This document shows positions 13,552 through 21,010 of a DNA stretch of 21,544 bases, piece by piece. Both the position numbers and the translations under genes were made by a program. The notes beneath the pieces are model-generated. The model was given only the letters and a program-made list of their open reading frames with translations. It was not told the origin of the DNA and searched no databases. Each line of letters begins with the position of its first letter. Position 1 is the stretch's first letter. Source of the DNA: an uncultured Brevinema sp. (GTDB taxonomy: Bacteria > Spirochaetota > Brevinematia > Brevinematales > Brevinemataceae); the NCBI GenBank assembly GCA_947040475.1, contig CAMRBT010000004.1:1-21544 (forward strand). The letters run 5' to 3'.

Positions 13552-14340
13552 ATGAAAATGCTTAAAATTATGACACTATTTGTAGTAATTATCCTAGGAG
13601 CTTGTGCTCAAAAAGATACTGGTAAACTAATCGTCGGTATGGAATTAGCTTATCCACCATTTGAAACAAAAGATAATGATGGAAACCCTATGGGTGTGAG
13701 TGTAGATCTTGCTCATGAACTAGGTGCTTACTTGGGTAAAGAAGTAGTGATCGAAAATATTGCATGGGCTGGATTGATACCAGCATTACAAACTGGAAAA
13801 ATAGATGTAATTATTTCTTCATTAACAATTACAAAAGAAAGAACAAAACAAATTGATTTTTCAGATCCATATTCTCAATCAACACTTGCAATGCTTGTAA
13901 ATATTAATTCTCCCGTTAATTCTTTAGAAGATTTAAACAAAGCAGGTAGAATCGTTGCTGTTAAACAAGGAGCAACACCTTTCTTGTTTGCACAAAAACA
14001 TCTAACAAACGCAAAGATTAATTCTTTTGCTAGTGAAAGTGCTGCAGTTGTAGAAGTTGTACAAGGTAAAGCAGATGCTGTTTTATACGATCAATTAACA
14101 ATTCTAAAAAATTATAACTTAAATCCTACTACTACAAAAATTGTAGCCCTTGATATTGCCGAGGAAGATATAGATGTGTGGGGAATGGGTATTAAAAAAG
14201 GTAATAAGCAGTTACAAACTGATATTAATAAATTTCTTACAGAATTCAAAGCAGACAATGGATTTTCAAAAATCACCAAAAAACATTTGAATGTAGAAAA
14301 AACAGAATTTGATAAATATGGATTGGAATTTTTCTTTTAA
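13552..14340 (+). CDS. Polar amino-acid ABC transporter substrate-binding lipoprotein
   Basis: The 262-residue lipoprotein has a signal peptide ending in the lipobox LGAC (Cys18). The mature part is a family 3 solute-binding protein of the His/Gln/Arg type: LIVGMELAYPPFE, GVSVDLAHELGAYLGK, WAGLIPALQTGKIDVIISSLTITKER, IDFSDPYSQS, VAVKQGATPFLFA, VQGKADAVLYD. It captures the amino acid outside the inner membrane and hands it to the permease encoded next. AAGGAG lies upstream of the ATG. The family signature is clear, but the residues cannot tell glutamine, arginine, cystine and similar ligands apart. The gene begins a three-gene operon that contains every component of one transporter. Confidence 0.92.
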   Translation: MKMLKIMTLFVVIILGACAQKDTGKLIVGMELAYPPFETKDNDGNPMGVSVDLAHELGAYLGKEVVIENIAWAGLIPALQTGKIDVIISSLTITKERTKQIDFSDPYSQSTLAMLVNINSPVNSLEDLNKAGRIVAVKQGATPFLFAQKHLTNAKINSFASESAAVVEVVQGKADAVLYDQLTILKNYNLNPTTTKIVALDIAEEDIDVWGMGIKKGNKQLQTDINKFLTEFKADNGFSKITKKHLNVEKTEFDKYGLEFFF

Positions 14341-14393
14341 TCTTAGTAAATTAAACTAGATCTTTATTAAAAAATAATAACGAGGTTTTATTG

Positions 14394-15164
14394 ATGAGCA
14401 GCAAATTATTAACAAGAACAAATTCAAAACTATACAAATTAAGTAATATATTTTTATTAGCAATTATAATCAGTGCTTTTTCATGGCTAACTATCCACAG
14501 ATTAGGTCTAACACTAGACTTTTCTATCTTGCTCGAATACAAAAATCGATTTCAACATGGATTTTTAATGACTATAGTGATTAGTTTCTTTTCATTAATT
14601 TTCAGTATGATTATAGGTACATTTACTGCGATGGGTGTTCGGTCTAAAATATTATTGATCTCTTATTTTTGCAGATTGTATACACAAATAATTAGAGGCA
14701 CCCCTTTATTAGTACAAATATTCTTCTTTTATTATATAGTTGGGACAGCGTGGGGCATTGAAAATAGATATGTCGCAGGTATCCTGATACTATCTCTATT
14801 TGAGGGTGCTTATATTAGTGAAATTATTCGTGGTGGTTTAGCATCCTTAGATAAACAACAATACGAAATAGCTCAAGCTATAGGTCTCTCCAAAAAACAA
14901 ACGCTAAATTTGGTTATTATCCCTCAATTAATTATTAGAGTAATGCCTGCTTTAGCTGGTCAGTTTGCTTCTATCATAAAAGACTCTTCCTTGCTATCCG
15001 TAGTGGCAATAATAGAACTAACACAAACAACACAAGAAATAAGTTCTATAAATTATGCATTATTTGAGAATTATCTATTTCTAGGACTATTGTATTTTAT
15101 ATTAACTTATCCTGTAATTGCTCTAAGTCAATATTTGGAGAAAAAATATAGCTATGCACATTAA
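14394..15164 (+). CDS. Polar amino-acid ABC transporter permease
   Basis: The product is a 256-residue inner-membrane protein of the HisM/GlnP type. Hydrophobic segments begin at about 20, 55, 90, 190 and 225. The LYTQIIRGTPLLVQIFFFYY block and the EAA-loop region (EIIRGGLASLDKQQYEIAQAIGLSK) are the family signatures, and the loop contacts the ATPase. ATG 14394 is preferred to TTG 14391 because GAGG at 14382-14385 is eight bases from the ATG. The first 50 residues form an extra N-terminal hydrophobic stretch with a charged start. The 3' end overlaps the ATPase gene by 11 bases, showing translational coupling. Confidence 0.9.
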   Translation: MSSKLLTRTNSKLYKLSNIFLLAIIISAFSWLTIHRLGLTLDFSILLEYKNRFQHGFLMTIVISFFSLIFSMIIGTFTAMGVRSKILLISYFCRLYTQIIRGTPLLVQIFFFYYIVGTAWGIENRYVAGILILSLFEGAYISEIIRGGLASLDKQQYEIAQAIGLSKKQTLNLVIIPQLIIRVMPALAGQFASIIKDSSLLSVVAIIELTQTTQEISSINYALFENYLFLGLLYFILTYPVIALSQYLEKKYSYAH

Positions 15165-15882
15165 ATTAGAATCCCTAAATCACTTTTTTTCAGATGAAAA
15201 ACAAGTACTAAACAATATTAATTTTGAAGATGAATGTAATTCTCTTGCTATTATAGGTCCTTCTGGTGGTGGAAAATCTACCTTGCTTAGAGTTTTGGGG
15301 GGATTATTGTATCCAAGCTCTGGAGAGTTTTATTTTAATCAAAATAAAATCGATTTTAAGGCTCATAATGAATGGCATAAAAAGATAGGCTTTGTTTTTC
15401 AAAGTAATGGTTTATTTCCTCATCTAACAGGGTTACAAAATATTATTTTACCTTTAACAGAAGTATTTGGTTTTACGATACCAGATGCCACCAAAAAAGC
15501 TAATGAATTATTAGAGCGTTTTGGATTGTTGGAAGATGCTCACAAATATCCTCATCAATTATCAGGGGGACAATGTCAACGCATAGCCATTGCTAGAGCT
15601 GTAGTTGTTAATCCTGAATTACTATTATTAGATGAGCCTACCTCTGCTTTAGATCCTGAATATACTTCTGAAGTACTAGATATGATCAATGAATTGACTA
15701 TAGAAGGTCAAAATATTATTGTTGTTACTCATGAAATGGGTTTTGCTCGATTAGCTTGTGAAAAAGTAATGTTTTTATATGATGGTAAGATTGTAGAACA
15801 TAATCACAGTGAACCCTTTTTTAACAACCCACAAAGTGCTGAATTAACTTCCTTTTTAGCAAAAATACTAGAATGGAATTAA
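15154..15882 (+). CDS. Polar amino-acid ABC transporter ATP-binding protein
   Basis: This 242-residue ATPase powers the transporter. Walker A is GPSGGGKST (35-43, Lys41), the Q-loop lies in FQSNGLFPH, and the ABC signature is LSGGQCQR (136-143). Walker B is LLLLDE with catalytic Glu161, the D-loop is SALD, and the H-loop His193 lies in VTHEMGFA, the sequence typical of amino-acid importers. The start overlaps the permease gene by 11 bases and no separate ribosome binding site is needed. All catalytic elements are intact. A hairpin terminator follows. Confidence 0.94.
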   Translation: MHIKLESLNHFFSDEKQVLNNINFEDECNSLAIIGPSGGGKSTLLRVLGGLLYPSSGEFYFNQNKIDFKAHNEWHKKIGFVFQSNGLFPHLTGLQNIILPLTEVFGFTIPDATKKANELLERFGLLEDAHKYPHQLSGGQCQRIAIARAVVVNPELLLLDEPTSALDPEYTSEVLDMINELTIEGQNIIVVTHEMGFARLACEKVMFLYDGKIVEHNHSEPFFNNPQSAELTSFLAKILEWN

Positions 15883-15900
15883 AAATAAACATATTTATAA

Positions 15901-15936
15901 AAAAAAGACATACTAAAATTTTGGTATGTCTTTTTT
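15901..15936 (+). terminator. Terminator of the amino-acid transporter operon
   Basis: A perfect 13-bp stem pairs 15901-15913 with 15924-15936 (core GACATAC/GTATGTC). The loop is 10 bases and is followed by a T-tract. Confidence 0.9.
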
Positions 15937-15969
15937 TTAATTATTATAGAGAGATAAGTGTAAAAACAT

Positions 15970-15990
15970 AATATCTTCATTGAAGATATT
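15970..15990. promoter_or_regulatory. Perfect 10-bp inverted repeat overlapping the decarboxylase -35 box
   Basis: The half-sites AATATCTTCA and TGAAGATATT, separated by one base, form a perfect palindrome. Its right edge overlaps the first two bases of the TTGACA -35 box of the decarboxylase operon. No T-tract follows and the loop is too short for a hairpin, so a dimeric regulator operator is more likely than a terminator. The regulator is unknown. Confidence 0.65.
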
Positions 15991-16017
15991 GACATAAATT
16001 GAAAAAAGATATATCAT
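15989..16017 (+). promoter_or_regulatory. Promoter of the membrane decarboxylase operon
   Basis: TTGACA (15989-15994), a 17-base spacer and TATCAT (16012-16017). The -35 is perfect and the -10 has one mismatch. The upstream edge is covered by a palindrome, which suggests regulated expression. Confidence 0.75.
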
Positions 16018-16079
16018 ATAAGACAACTCATAAGTTATTAAACATATACAAATATAAAAATATAGTATAGGGGGAGAAT

Positions 16080-17453
16080 TTGAATACGATTAATATTACA
16101 GAAACAGTTCTTCGTGACGGACATCAGTCCTTATTGGCAACAAGAATGCCAACGGAAGATATGATACCTATTTTAGAAAAAATGGATGCTGTAGGGTATA
16201 GATCCTTAGAAATGTGGGGTGGTGCTACATTTGATGTTGCCATGAGATTTTTAAATCAAGACCCATGGGATCGATTAAAAGAAATAAAAAAACATGTGAA
16301 AAAAACACCTTTACAAATGCTATTAAGAGGTCAAACTCTTGTTGGATATAGACACTATGCGAATGATACTGTTGATTTGTTTATTAAAAAAGCTATAGAA
16401 AACGGAATAGATATTGTTCGTATTTTTGATGCCTTAAATGACATCGAAAATATTAGAATTCCTTTAGAAGCTGTCAAAAAATACGGTGGTATTGCTCAAG
16501 CAGCATTATCATATACAATTAGCCCTGTACACTCTATTGAATTTTTTGTTGATCTAGCAAAACAGTATAGAGATCTAGGTGCAGATGAGATTGCTATTAA
16601 AGATATGGCTGGTATTTTATTACCAGAAACAGGCTTTCAACTCGTTTCAGCGATAAAAAAAGAAATGCCTGATATGCCTATTATTGTACACTCCCATGAT
16701 ACAGCTGGACTAGGCTCTATTCTCTACAAAAGAGTTTCAGATGCTGGAGCTTATTCTATAGATACAGCGATCTCTTCTTTAGGTGGTGGATCAGCACAAC
16801 CAGTAACAGAAAGTATAGTCAAATGTTTTGAAGGTAGTGATAGACCAACAACTTTAAATCAAGAATTACTTTCAGAAATAGCTGAATACTTCAAATCACT
16901 AAGAAACAAATATTTAGACGAAGGTTTAATCAATATTCAATCTTATTTCACAGAACCAAAACTTGTTGAATATCAATTACCTGGAGGAATGCTCAGTAAT
17001 CTTGTTTCTCAACTAACATCTCAAAAATCAATAGACAAATATGAAGAAGTTCTTAGAGAAATACCAAGAGTCAGAGCTGACTTTGGTTATCCAGCATTAG
17101 TAACACCTATCAGTCAAATTGTTGGAACACAAGCTGTTATGAATGTCCTACTTGGAGAAAGATACAAAATTTGTTCTAAAGAAGCTAAAGATTATATAAG
17201 TGGATTTTATGGCAAAAGTCCTGTACCTATCAAATCTGAAATTATGTTAAAAATCTGTGGTACAGAAGAGTATTACACAGGATCTCCTGCAGCATTGGTT
17301 AAACCTGAACTAGAAAATGCACGTAAAGAATTTGCAGATATCGCTGATAATGATGAAGAATTACTATCCTGTATTTTATTTCCACAAATAGCAAAAACCT
17401 ATTTAGAATCTAAAAAAAATACAGATTGTATAGAAGTTGAAATATTACCATAA
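16080..17453 (+). CDS. oadA: Carboxyltransferase (alpha) subunit of Na+-pumping oxaloacetate-type decarboxylase
   Basis: This 457-residue carboxyltransferase of the OadA/pyruvate carboxylase B/transcarboxylase 5S family moves CO2 from a 2-oxoacid such as oxaloacetate onto biotin. Visible marks are ITETVLRDGHQSLLATRM with metal ligand Asp13, MWGGATFDVAMRFL, LLRGQTLVGYR, IAIKDMAG with the Lys174 that becomes carbamylated, and HSHDTAGLG with His204 and His206. The protein ends without a biotin-carrier domain, which many OadA proteins of about 590 residues carry; here a separate gene supplies it. The start codon is TTG, fixed by the AGGGGGAG ribosome binding site and by alignment of the N-terminus with the family. 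It is first in a four-gene operon. Pyruvate or methylmalonyl-CoA chemistry is less likely given the other subunits, but not excluded. Confidence 0.9.
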   Translation: MNTINITETVLRDGHQSLLATRMPTEDMIPILEKMDAVGYRSLEMWGGATFDVAMRFLNQDPWDRLKEIKKHVKKTPLQMLLRGQTLVGYRHYANDTVDLFIKKAIENGIDIVRIFDALNDIENIRIPLEAVKKYGGIAQAALSYTISPVHSIEFFVDLAKQYRDLGADEIAIKDMAGILLPETGFQLVSAIKKEMPDMPIIVHSHDTAGLGSILYKRVSDAGAYSIDTAISSLGGGSAQPVTESIVKCFEGSDRPTTLNQELLSEIAEYFKSLRNKYLDEGLINIQSYFTEPKLVEYQLPGGMLSNLVSQLTSQKSIDKYEEVLREIPRVRADFGYPALVTPISQIVGTQAVMNVLLGERYKICSKEAKDYISGFYGKSPVPIKSEIMLKICGTEEYYTGSPAALVKPELENARKEFADIADNDEELLSCILFPQIAKTYLESKKNTDCIEVEILP

Positions 17454-17463
17454 GGAGTAAAAA

Positions 17464-17772
17464 ATGTTTGGAGACATACTTACAGTTGCAGATACAGTTC
17501 TTATTACCTTAGTGGGAATGGGCACAGTCTTTTTTGTATTAGTATTATTAACAATTATTCTAGGTTTATTTCGTTTTATTCCTGGAGAAAGTACGGCTGT
17601 AGTTTCTCCTGCTAATACAGCGATAGCAACACCTAATAGTACTTCACAAACGCATTCTACTATAGTAGACCCTTTACACAAGGCTATTATTATAGCAGCT
17701 ATTTTAGAAAATATTGAAATCACAACAAAGAGTACCCAAGTTAGAATTACGAATATTCGTAAAATTTCATAA
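17464..17772 (+). CDS. oadG: Small membrane (gamma, OadG-like) subunit of the decarboxylase
   Basis: The product is 102 residues with one N-terminal membrane helix (about 12-38, LITLVGMGTVFFVLVLLTII), a polar Thr/Ala-rich linker and a short C-terminal tail. This is the OadG pattern: it anchors the carboxyltransferase to the membrane beta subunit. The VGMGTVFFVL run is characteristic. AAGGAG spans the stop of the upstream gene. The tail (ITTKSTQVRITNIRKIS) is compatible with contact to the alpha subunit. Family length is short and variable, so the assignment relies on the helix plus operon position. Confidence 0.8.
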   Translation: MFGDILTVADTVLITLVGMGTVFFVLVLLTIILGLFRFIPGESTAVVSPANTAIATPNSTSQTHSTIVDPLHKAIIIAAILENIEITTKSTQVRITNIRKIS

Positions 17773-17816
17773 TCTTATTTTATGATCTCAAAGAAAAGTA
17801 AAAATGGAGAATAATA

Positions 17817-18185
17817 ATGTCAAAAATGTATAAAGTTAAAGTTGAAGGGAATGTATACGAGGTTGAGGTAGAATTTGTATCAGAAGGATCATCTTCTATG
17901 TCCGTTGCTAGTCAGCAATCTACACCTACAGTAGCACCTCAAGCAACAACACCAGCAGCGGTTACAGGAACTGGAACCCCAGTTACAGCACCAATGCAAG
18001 GTAACATTTGGAAGATTGTTAAAAAAGTTGGCGATGTTGTCAAAGCTGGAGAAACTATTCTTATATTAGAAGCTATGAAAATGGAAAATAATATTGTTGC
18101 CCCAAAAGATGGAACTATTGTTTCTTTATTAGTAAAAGAAGGCGAATCAGTTGACAGTGGATCTACTTTGCTAGAGCTTGCATAG
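17817..18185 (+). CDS. Biotin carrier protein of the decarboxylase
   Basis: The product is 122 residues. A short N-terminal strand-rich part (MYKVKVEGNVYEVEVEFV) is followed by a Ser/Thr/Pro/Ala linker (about 24-57), then a biotinyl domain. Lys88 in EAMKMEN is the biotin attachment residue, and TAPMQGNIWKI and GDVVKAGETILILE are standard. The linker lets biotin swing between the carboxyltransferase site and the membrane subunit. Encoding the carrier separately is the arrangement of methylmalonyl-CoA and glutaconyl-CoA decarboxylases and some oxaloacetate decarboxylases. GGAG lies upstream of the ATG. Active enzyme needs a biotin ligase encoded elsewhere. Confidence 0.93.
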   Translation: MSKMYKVKVEGNVYEVEVEFVSEGSSSMSVASQQSTPTVAPQATTPAAVTGTGTPVTAPMQGNIWKIVKKVGDVVKAGETILILEAMKMENNIVAPKDGTIVSLLVKEGESVDSGSTLLELA

Positions 18186-18194
18186 GGGAATGAC

Positions 18195-19316
18195 ATGCAA
18201 GAATTATTGTTAAATTTATATCAAACAACTGGAATAGCAATGATGACACTATCATCATTCGCAATGATAGTCGTAGCATTGATACTGCTATACTTGGCTA
18301 TAGCTAAAGGATATGAACCTTATCTACTATTACCTATTGCTTTTGGTATGTTATGGGTTAATTTACCAGCATCTATAGGCGAAGGCTTAATGGATGAAGG
18401 TGGATTATTATATATTCTCTATCAAGGCATAAAACTGGGTGTTTATCCTCCCTTAATTTTTTTAGGAATAGGGATGCTTACCGATTTTGCTCCTTTAATT
18501 GCTAATCCTAAGAGTTTACTATTAGGTGCTGCAGCTCAAGTGGGAATATTTTTTGCATTTTGGGTTGCTATCGCCTTGGGAATGACAGGTCCAGAAGCTG
18601 CTGCTATTGGAATTATTGGTGGTGCAGATGGTCCTACGGCTATTTATCTTACCTCAAAGCTTGCTCCTCATTTGTTAGGTCCTATCGCTGTAGCTGCTTA
18701 TTCTTATATGGCTTTAGTTCCTATTATTCAGCCTCCTATTATGAAACTACTTACAACAAAAAAAGAAAGACTCATAAAAATGGAACAATTAAGAAAAGTA
18801 TCTCAACGAGAAAAAATATTATTTCCTATTATTGTAACAATTATTGTTATTTTGATAGTACCTTCATCTACCCCTTTAATAGGGATGTTGATGTTAGGTA
18901 ATCTATTCAAAGAAAGTGGGGTAGTTCCTAACTTAGTTGAAAATGGAAAAAATGCTTTATTATATGTTGTTACTATCTTTTTAGGTATTACGGTAGGAGC
19001 TACTGCAGAAGCAGGGACTTTTTTAACAGTTGACACACTAAAAATATTAACGATAGGATTGTGTGCTTTTGCAGCAGGTACTGCTGGAGGAGTTTTACTA
19101 GGAAAACTTATGTGTGTACTCAGTGGTGGAAAAATAAACCCTCTCATTGGTGCTGCTGGAGTTAGTGCTGTTCCTATGTCTGCTCGTGTCGTTCAAAAAG
19201 TAGGATCAGAAGAAGATCCCACTAATTTTTTATTAATGCATGCTATGGGACCTAATGTCGCTGGAGTAATTGGATCAGCTGTTGCGGCAGGAACATTATT
19301 AAGTTTATTTAAATAA
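18195..19316 (+). CDS. oadB: Na+-transporting decarboxylase beta subunit
   Basis: This 373-residue integral membrane protein of the OadB/MmdB/GcdB family decarboxylates carboxybiotin and exports Na+. GIIGGADGPTAIYLTSKLA holds Asp145, the counterpart of the essential Asp203 of Klebsiella OadB. The C-terminal GAAGVSAVPMSARVVQKVG and HAMGPNVAGVIGSAVAAG are the second conserved region. Length agrees with the shorter MmdB-type members. GGGGA precedes the ATG, and 9 bases separate it from the biotin carrier. With the three upstream genes it completes the pump: 2-oxoacid decarboxylation builds a sodium gradient, useful for a fermenting cell. No terminator is seen after it. Confidence 0.93.
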   Translation: MQELLLNLYQTTGIAMMTLSSFAMIVVALILLYLAIAKGYEPYLLLPIAFGMLWVNLPASIGEGLMDEGGLLYILYQGIKLGVYPPLIFLGIGMLTDFAPLIANPKSLLLGAAAQVGIFFAFWVAIALGMTGPEAAAIGIIGGADGPTAIYLTSKLAPHLLGPIAVAAYSYMALVPIIQPPIMKLLTTKKERLIKMEQLRKVSQREKILFPIIVTIIVILIVPSSTPLIGMLMLGNLFKESGVVPNLVENGKNALLYVVTIFLGITVGATAEAGTFLTVDTLKILTIGLCAFAAGTAGGVLLGKLMCVLSGGKINPLIGAAGVSAVPMSARVVQKVGSEEDPTNFLLMHAMGPNVAGVIGSAVAAGTLLSLFK

Positions 19317-19346
19317 AAAAATAAAAGTAAGAGATGTATCTAAATT

Positions 19347-20153
19347 ATGTTAGAACAAGAAAAACCTTATTTATTTATAACAATGGATATTTGGAACAAA
19401 GTAAATTTCGAAGATTTTTTAGATGTTCTAAATTTAAATGAGACTTATAATTTAATTACTACTGATTTACAAGTTTTAGAAATTAAAAGAATTCTATTGT
19501 TCCAAATAGTTAAAGATTCATCATATTTAAATTTATTAGATGATATGGAAATTCTTGAAGAATTAAAGATGATAGATGTAACTTTTTTTGAATTTTACAA
19601 TAAAATAATAGATCTTATTGAAAATTATTTTACCCATATATTTTTTATAATCAATGAAACAATTGAGCAGGATGAAATTCCAATTTTAATTGATAGTTTT
19701 GAAAAAGATAAAATATCATTAGATTATATTATTCATTCAAAAAAGTTAGTAAAAGGTGTCGATATTTATTTATATACGGAACGTGAAGAATTTCTTTATC
19801 AAAAAACAGATGTTAATTATCTATTAAAATTTGAGTGTAAAATAAGCAATAGATCTTTTTTAAGAAAATTTTATAAATTACAAAAACCTGTAACTTACAT
19901 TATAGCTAAACAAAAAACAAATATTATTAATAAAAAAACTCCTAAATATTTAAAACAGAGATTTATTAATTTAATGGATTTAATTGATACAGAAATAAAC
20001 CGTGAATCTATTAACAAACCAGAGATTCAAAGAATGTTAATAGAATGTCAAAATATTATTGAATCATTAACAAATGTTATGTCACCAGAATATATTATAA
20101 TTATGAAAAACAAAAGGAATCATTTTAAATTGATTTTAGATAATAAAAAATAA
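19347..20153 (+). CDS. Unrecognised cytoplasmic protein downstream of oadB
   Basis: The 268-residue product has no signal peptide and no membrane helices. It is rich in Ile, Leu, Lys, Glu and Asn, with many predicted helices and strands (FITMDIWNKVNFEDFLDVLN, LFITMD-type starts, THIFFIINETIEQDEIP, KGVDIYLYTEREEF). I recognise no family or motif. It starts 30 bases after oadB with no terminator or clear promoter between, so read-through from the decarboxylase promoter is the simplest source of transcript. The ribosome binding site is poor (AAGAGATG far upstream). Base composition is even more AT-rich than oadB. It ends at a bidirectional hairpin shared with the convergent regulator gene. Function is unknown; a spirochaete-specific protein is possible. 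Confidence 0.6.
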   Translation: MLEQEKPYLFITMDIWNKVNFEDFLDVLNLNETYNLITTDLQVLEIKRILLFQIVKDSSYLNLLDDMEILEELKMIDVTFFEFYNKIIDLIENYFTHIFFIINETIEQDEIPILIDSFEKDKISLDYIIHSKKLVKGVDIYLYTEREEFLYQKTDVNYLLKFECKISNRSFLRKFYKLQKPVTYIIAKQKTNIINKKTPKYLKQRFINLMDLIDTEINRESINKPEIQRMLIECQNIIESLTNVMSPEYIIIMKNKRNHFKLILDNKK

Positions 20154-20185
20154 AAAAAGCACAAGTTTAACACTTGTGCTTTTTT
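20153..20185. terminator. Bidirectional terminator between convergent genes
   Basis: A perfect 14-bp stem pairs 20153-20166 with 20172-20185 (core GCACAAGT/ACTTGTGC). The loop is 5 bases, with A- and T-tracts on either side. It serves the unknown gene on the + strand and the TrmB-type regulator on the minus strand. Confidence 0.92.
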
Positions 20186-20188
20186 AAA

Positions 20189-20995
20189 TTAAATAATATT
20201 ATCAAAAAATTCTTTATCTTTATCAAAAAGATATAGGGCTAACTTTGAAGGAGTAAGCACTTGATTCAGCCTGTATAAAACAATTTTCATACGAATAAAA
20301 TCTTGTGTTGTTGTTACCTGCGCTGGTCTCATACTTTGACAGGCTTTTCCTGCATCCATGTCAGCTACAATAGAGTTTTTGCCATCAATTACTACAAGTA
20401 TTCTTTCATCATCAATACAGGGCGTTTTAATGTTTCTATCAATCTTATAAGTATAAAGATCTGTCCCCGGTAATTGAAGATCTCTATAAGAAAACCCAAT
20501 GACTTGTACCCCAGAAGCAACTTTTTTTGATAGTTGTTCTTTTAAGAATAGGGCATAAGTATCATGATTAAAATAAAAAAGAACTTCTTTTTTTGCTTTA
20601 CTAATCATATCTTGAATATTCGCAATAATGGTATCTTTATCAGATAAATTCCAAAAATCATCATTATCTGTGTCTTTATCTTGAAAAAAAGATAATTCCG
20701 TACTCAATGAAGATTTAGCGTCATTGAATCGTTTTTCTAAGGTTGTAAGAAAATTCTCTGGTGAGATAGGACTGTATTGTTCTGGAGAATCTTTTACAAT
20801 CTTTACGCCACCCTTTTCGACAAGCCTTGTAAGCATTTCGTAGACGATAGGTCTTAATATACCACTATCCTTAGCAAGTTTATATCCTGTAACAGGATGA
20901 TTTTTTAATAAAGCTAAATAAACAGATGCTTCGTTTCTACTAAGCCCAAGCTCTTCAAAACGATCAAGAAAATGAGAAAAATTATTATCTGACAT
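20189..20995 (-). CDS. TrmB-family transcriptional regulator
   Basis: The product is 268 residues. The N-terminal winged helix (about 8-75) is the TrmB type: FEELGLSRNEASVYLALLKN, VTGYKLAKDSGILRPIVYEM, LTRLVEKGGVKIV. A short coiled linker (about 80-105) is followed by a phospholipase-D-like ligand-binding domain starting at FWNLSDKDTIIANIQDMISK with AKKEVLFYF. Characterised TrmB proteins bind sugars and control sugar uptake and metabolism genes. Targets here are unknown; the PTS or decarboxylase operons are candidates by proximity only. It follows an LptA-like gene by 15 bases and is read from its transcript. AGGAG lies seven bases before the ATG. Confidence 0.85.
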   Translation of the reverse strand: MSDNNFSHFLDRFEELGLSRNEASVYLALLKNHPVTGYKLAKDSGILRPIVYEMLTRLVEKGGVKIVKDSPEQYSPISPENFLTTLEKRFNDAKSSLSTELSFFQDKDTDNDDFWNLSDKDTIIANIQDMISKAKKEVLFYFNHDTYALFLKEQLSKKVASGVQVIGFSYRDLQLPGTDLYTYKIDRNIKTPCIDDERILVVIDGKNSIVADMDAGKACQSMRPAQVTTTQDFIRMKIVLYRLNQVLTPSKLALYLFDKDKEFFDNII

Positions 20996-21010
20996 AAATT
21001 CTCCTAAGGT

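Noticed and set aside
18560..18901. Open + strand frame of 113 codons, rich in Tyr, Ser and Cys
   Set aside because: It is an out-of-frame reading of oadB with abnormal composition.
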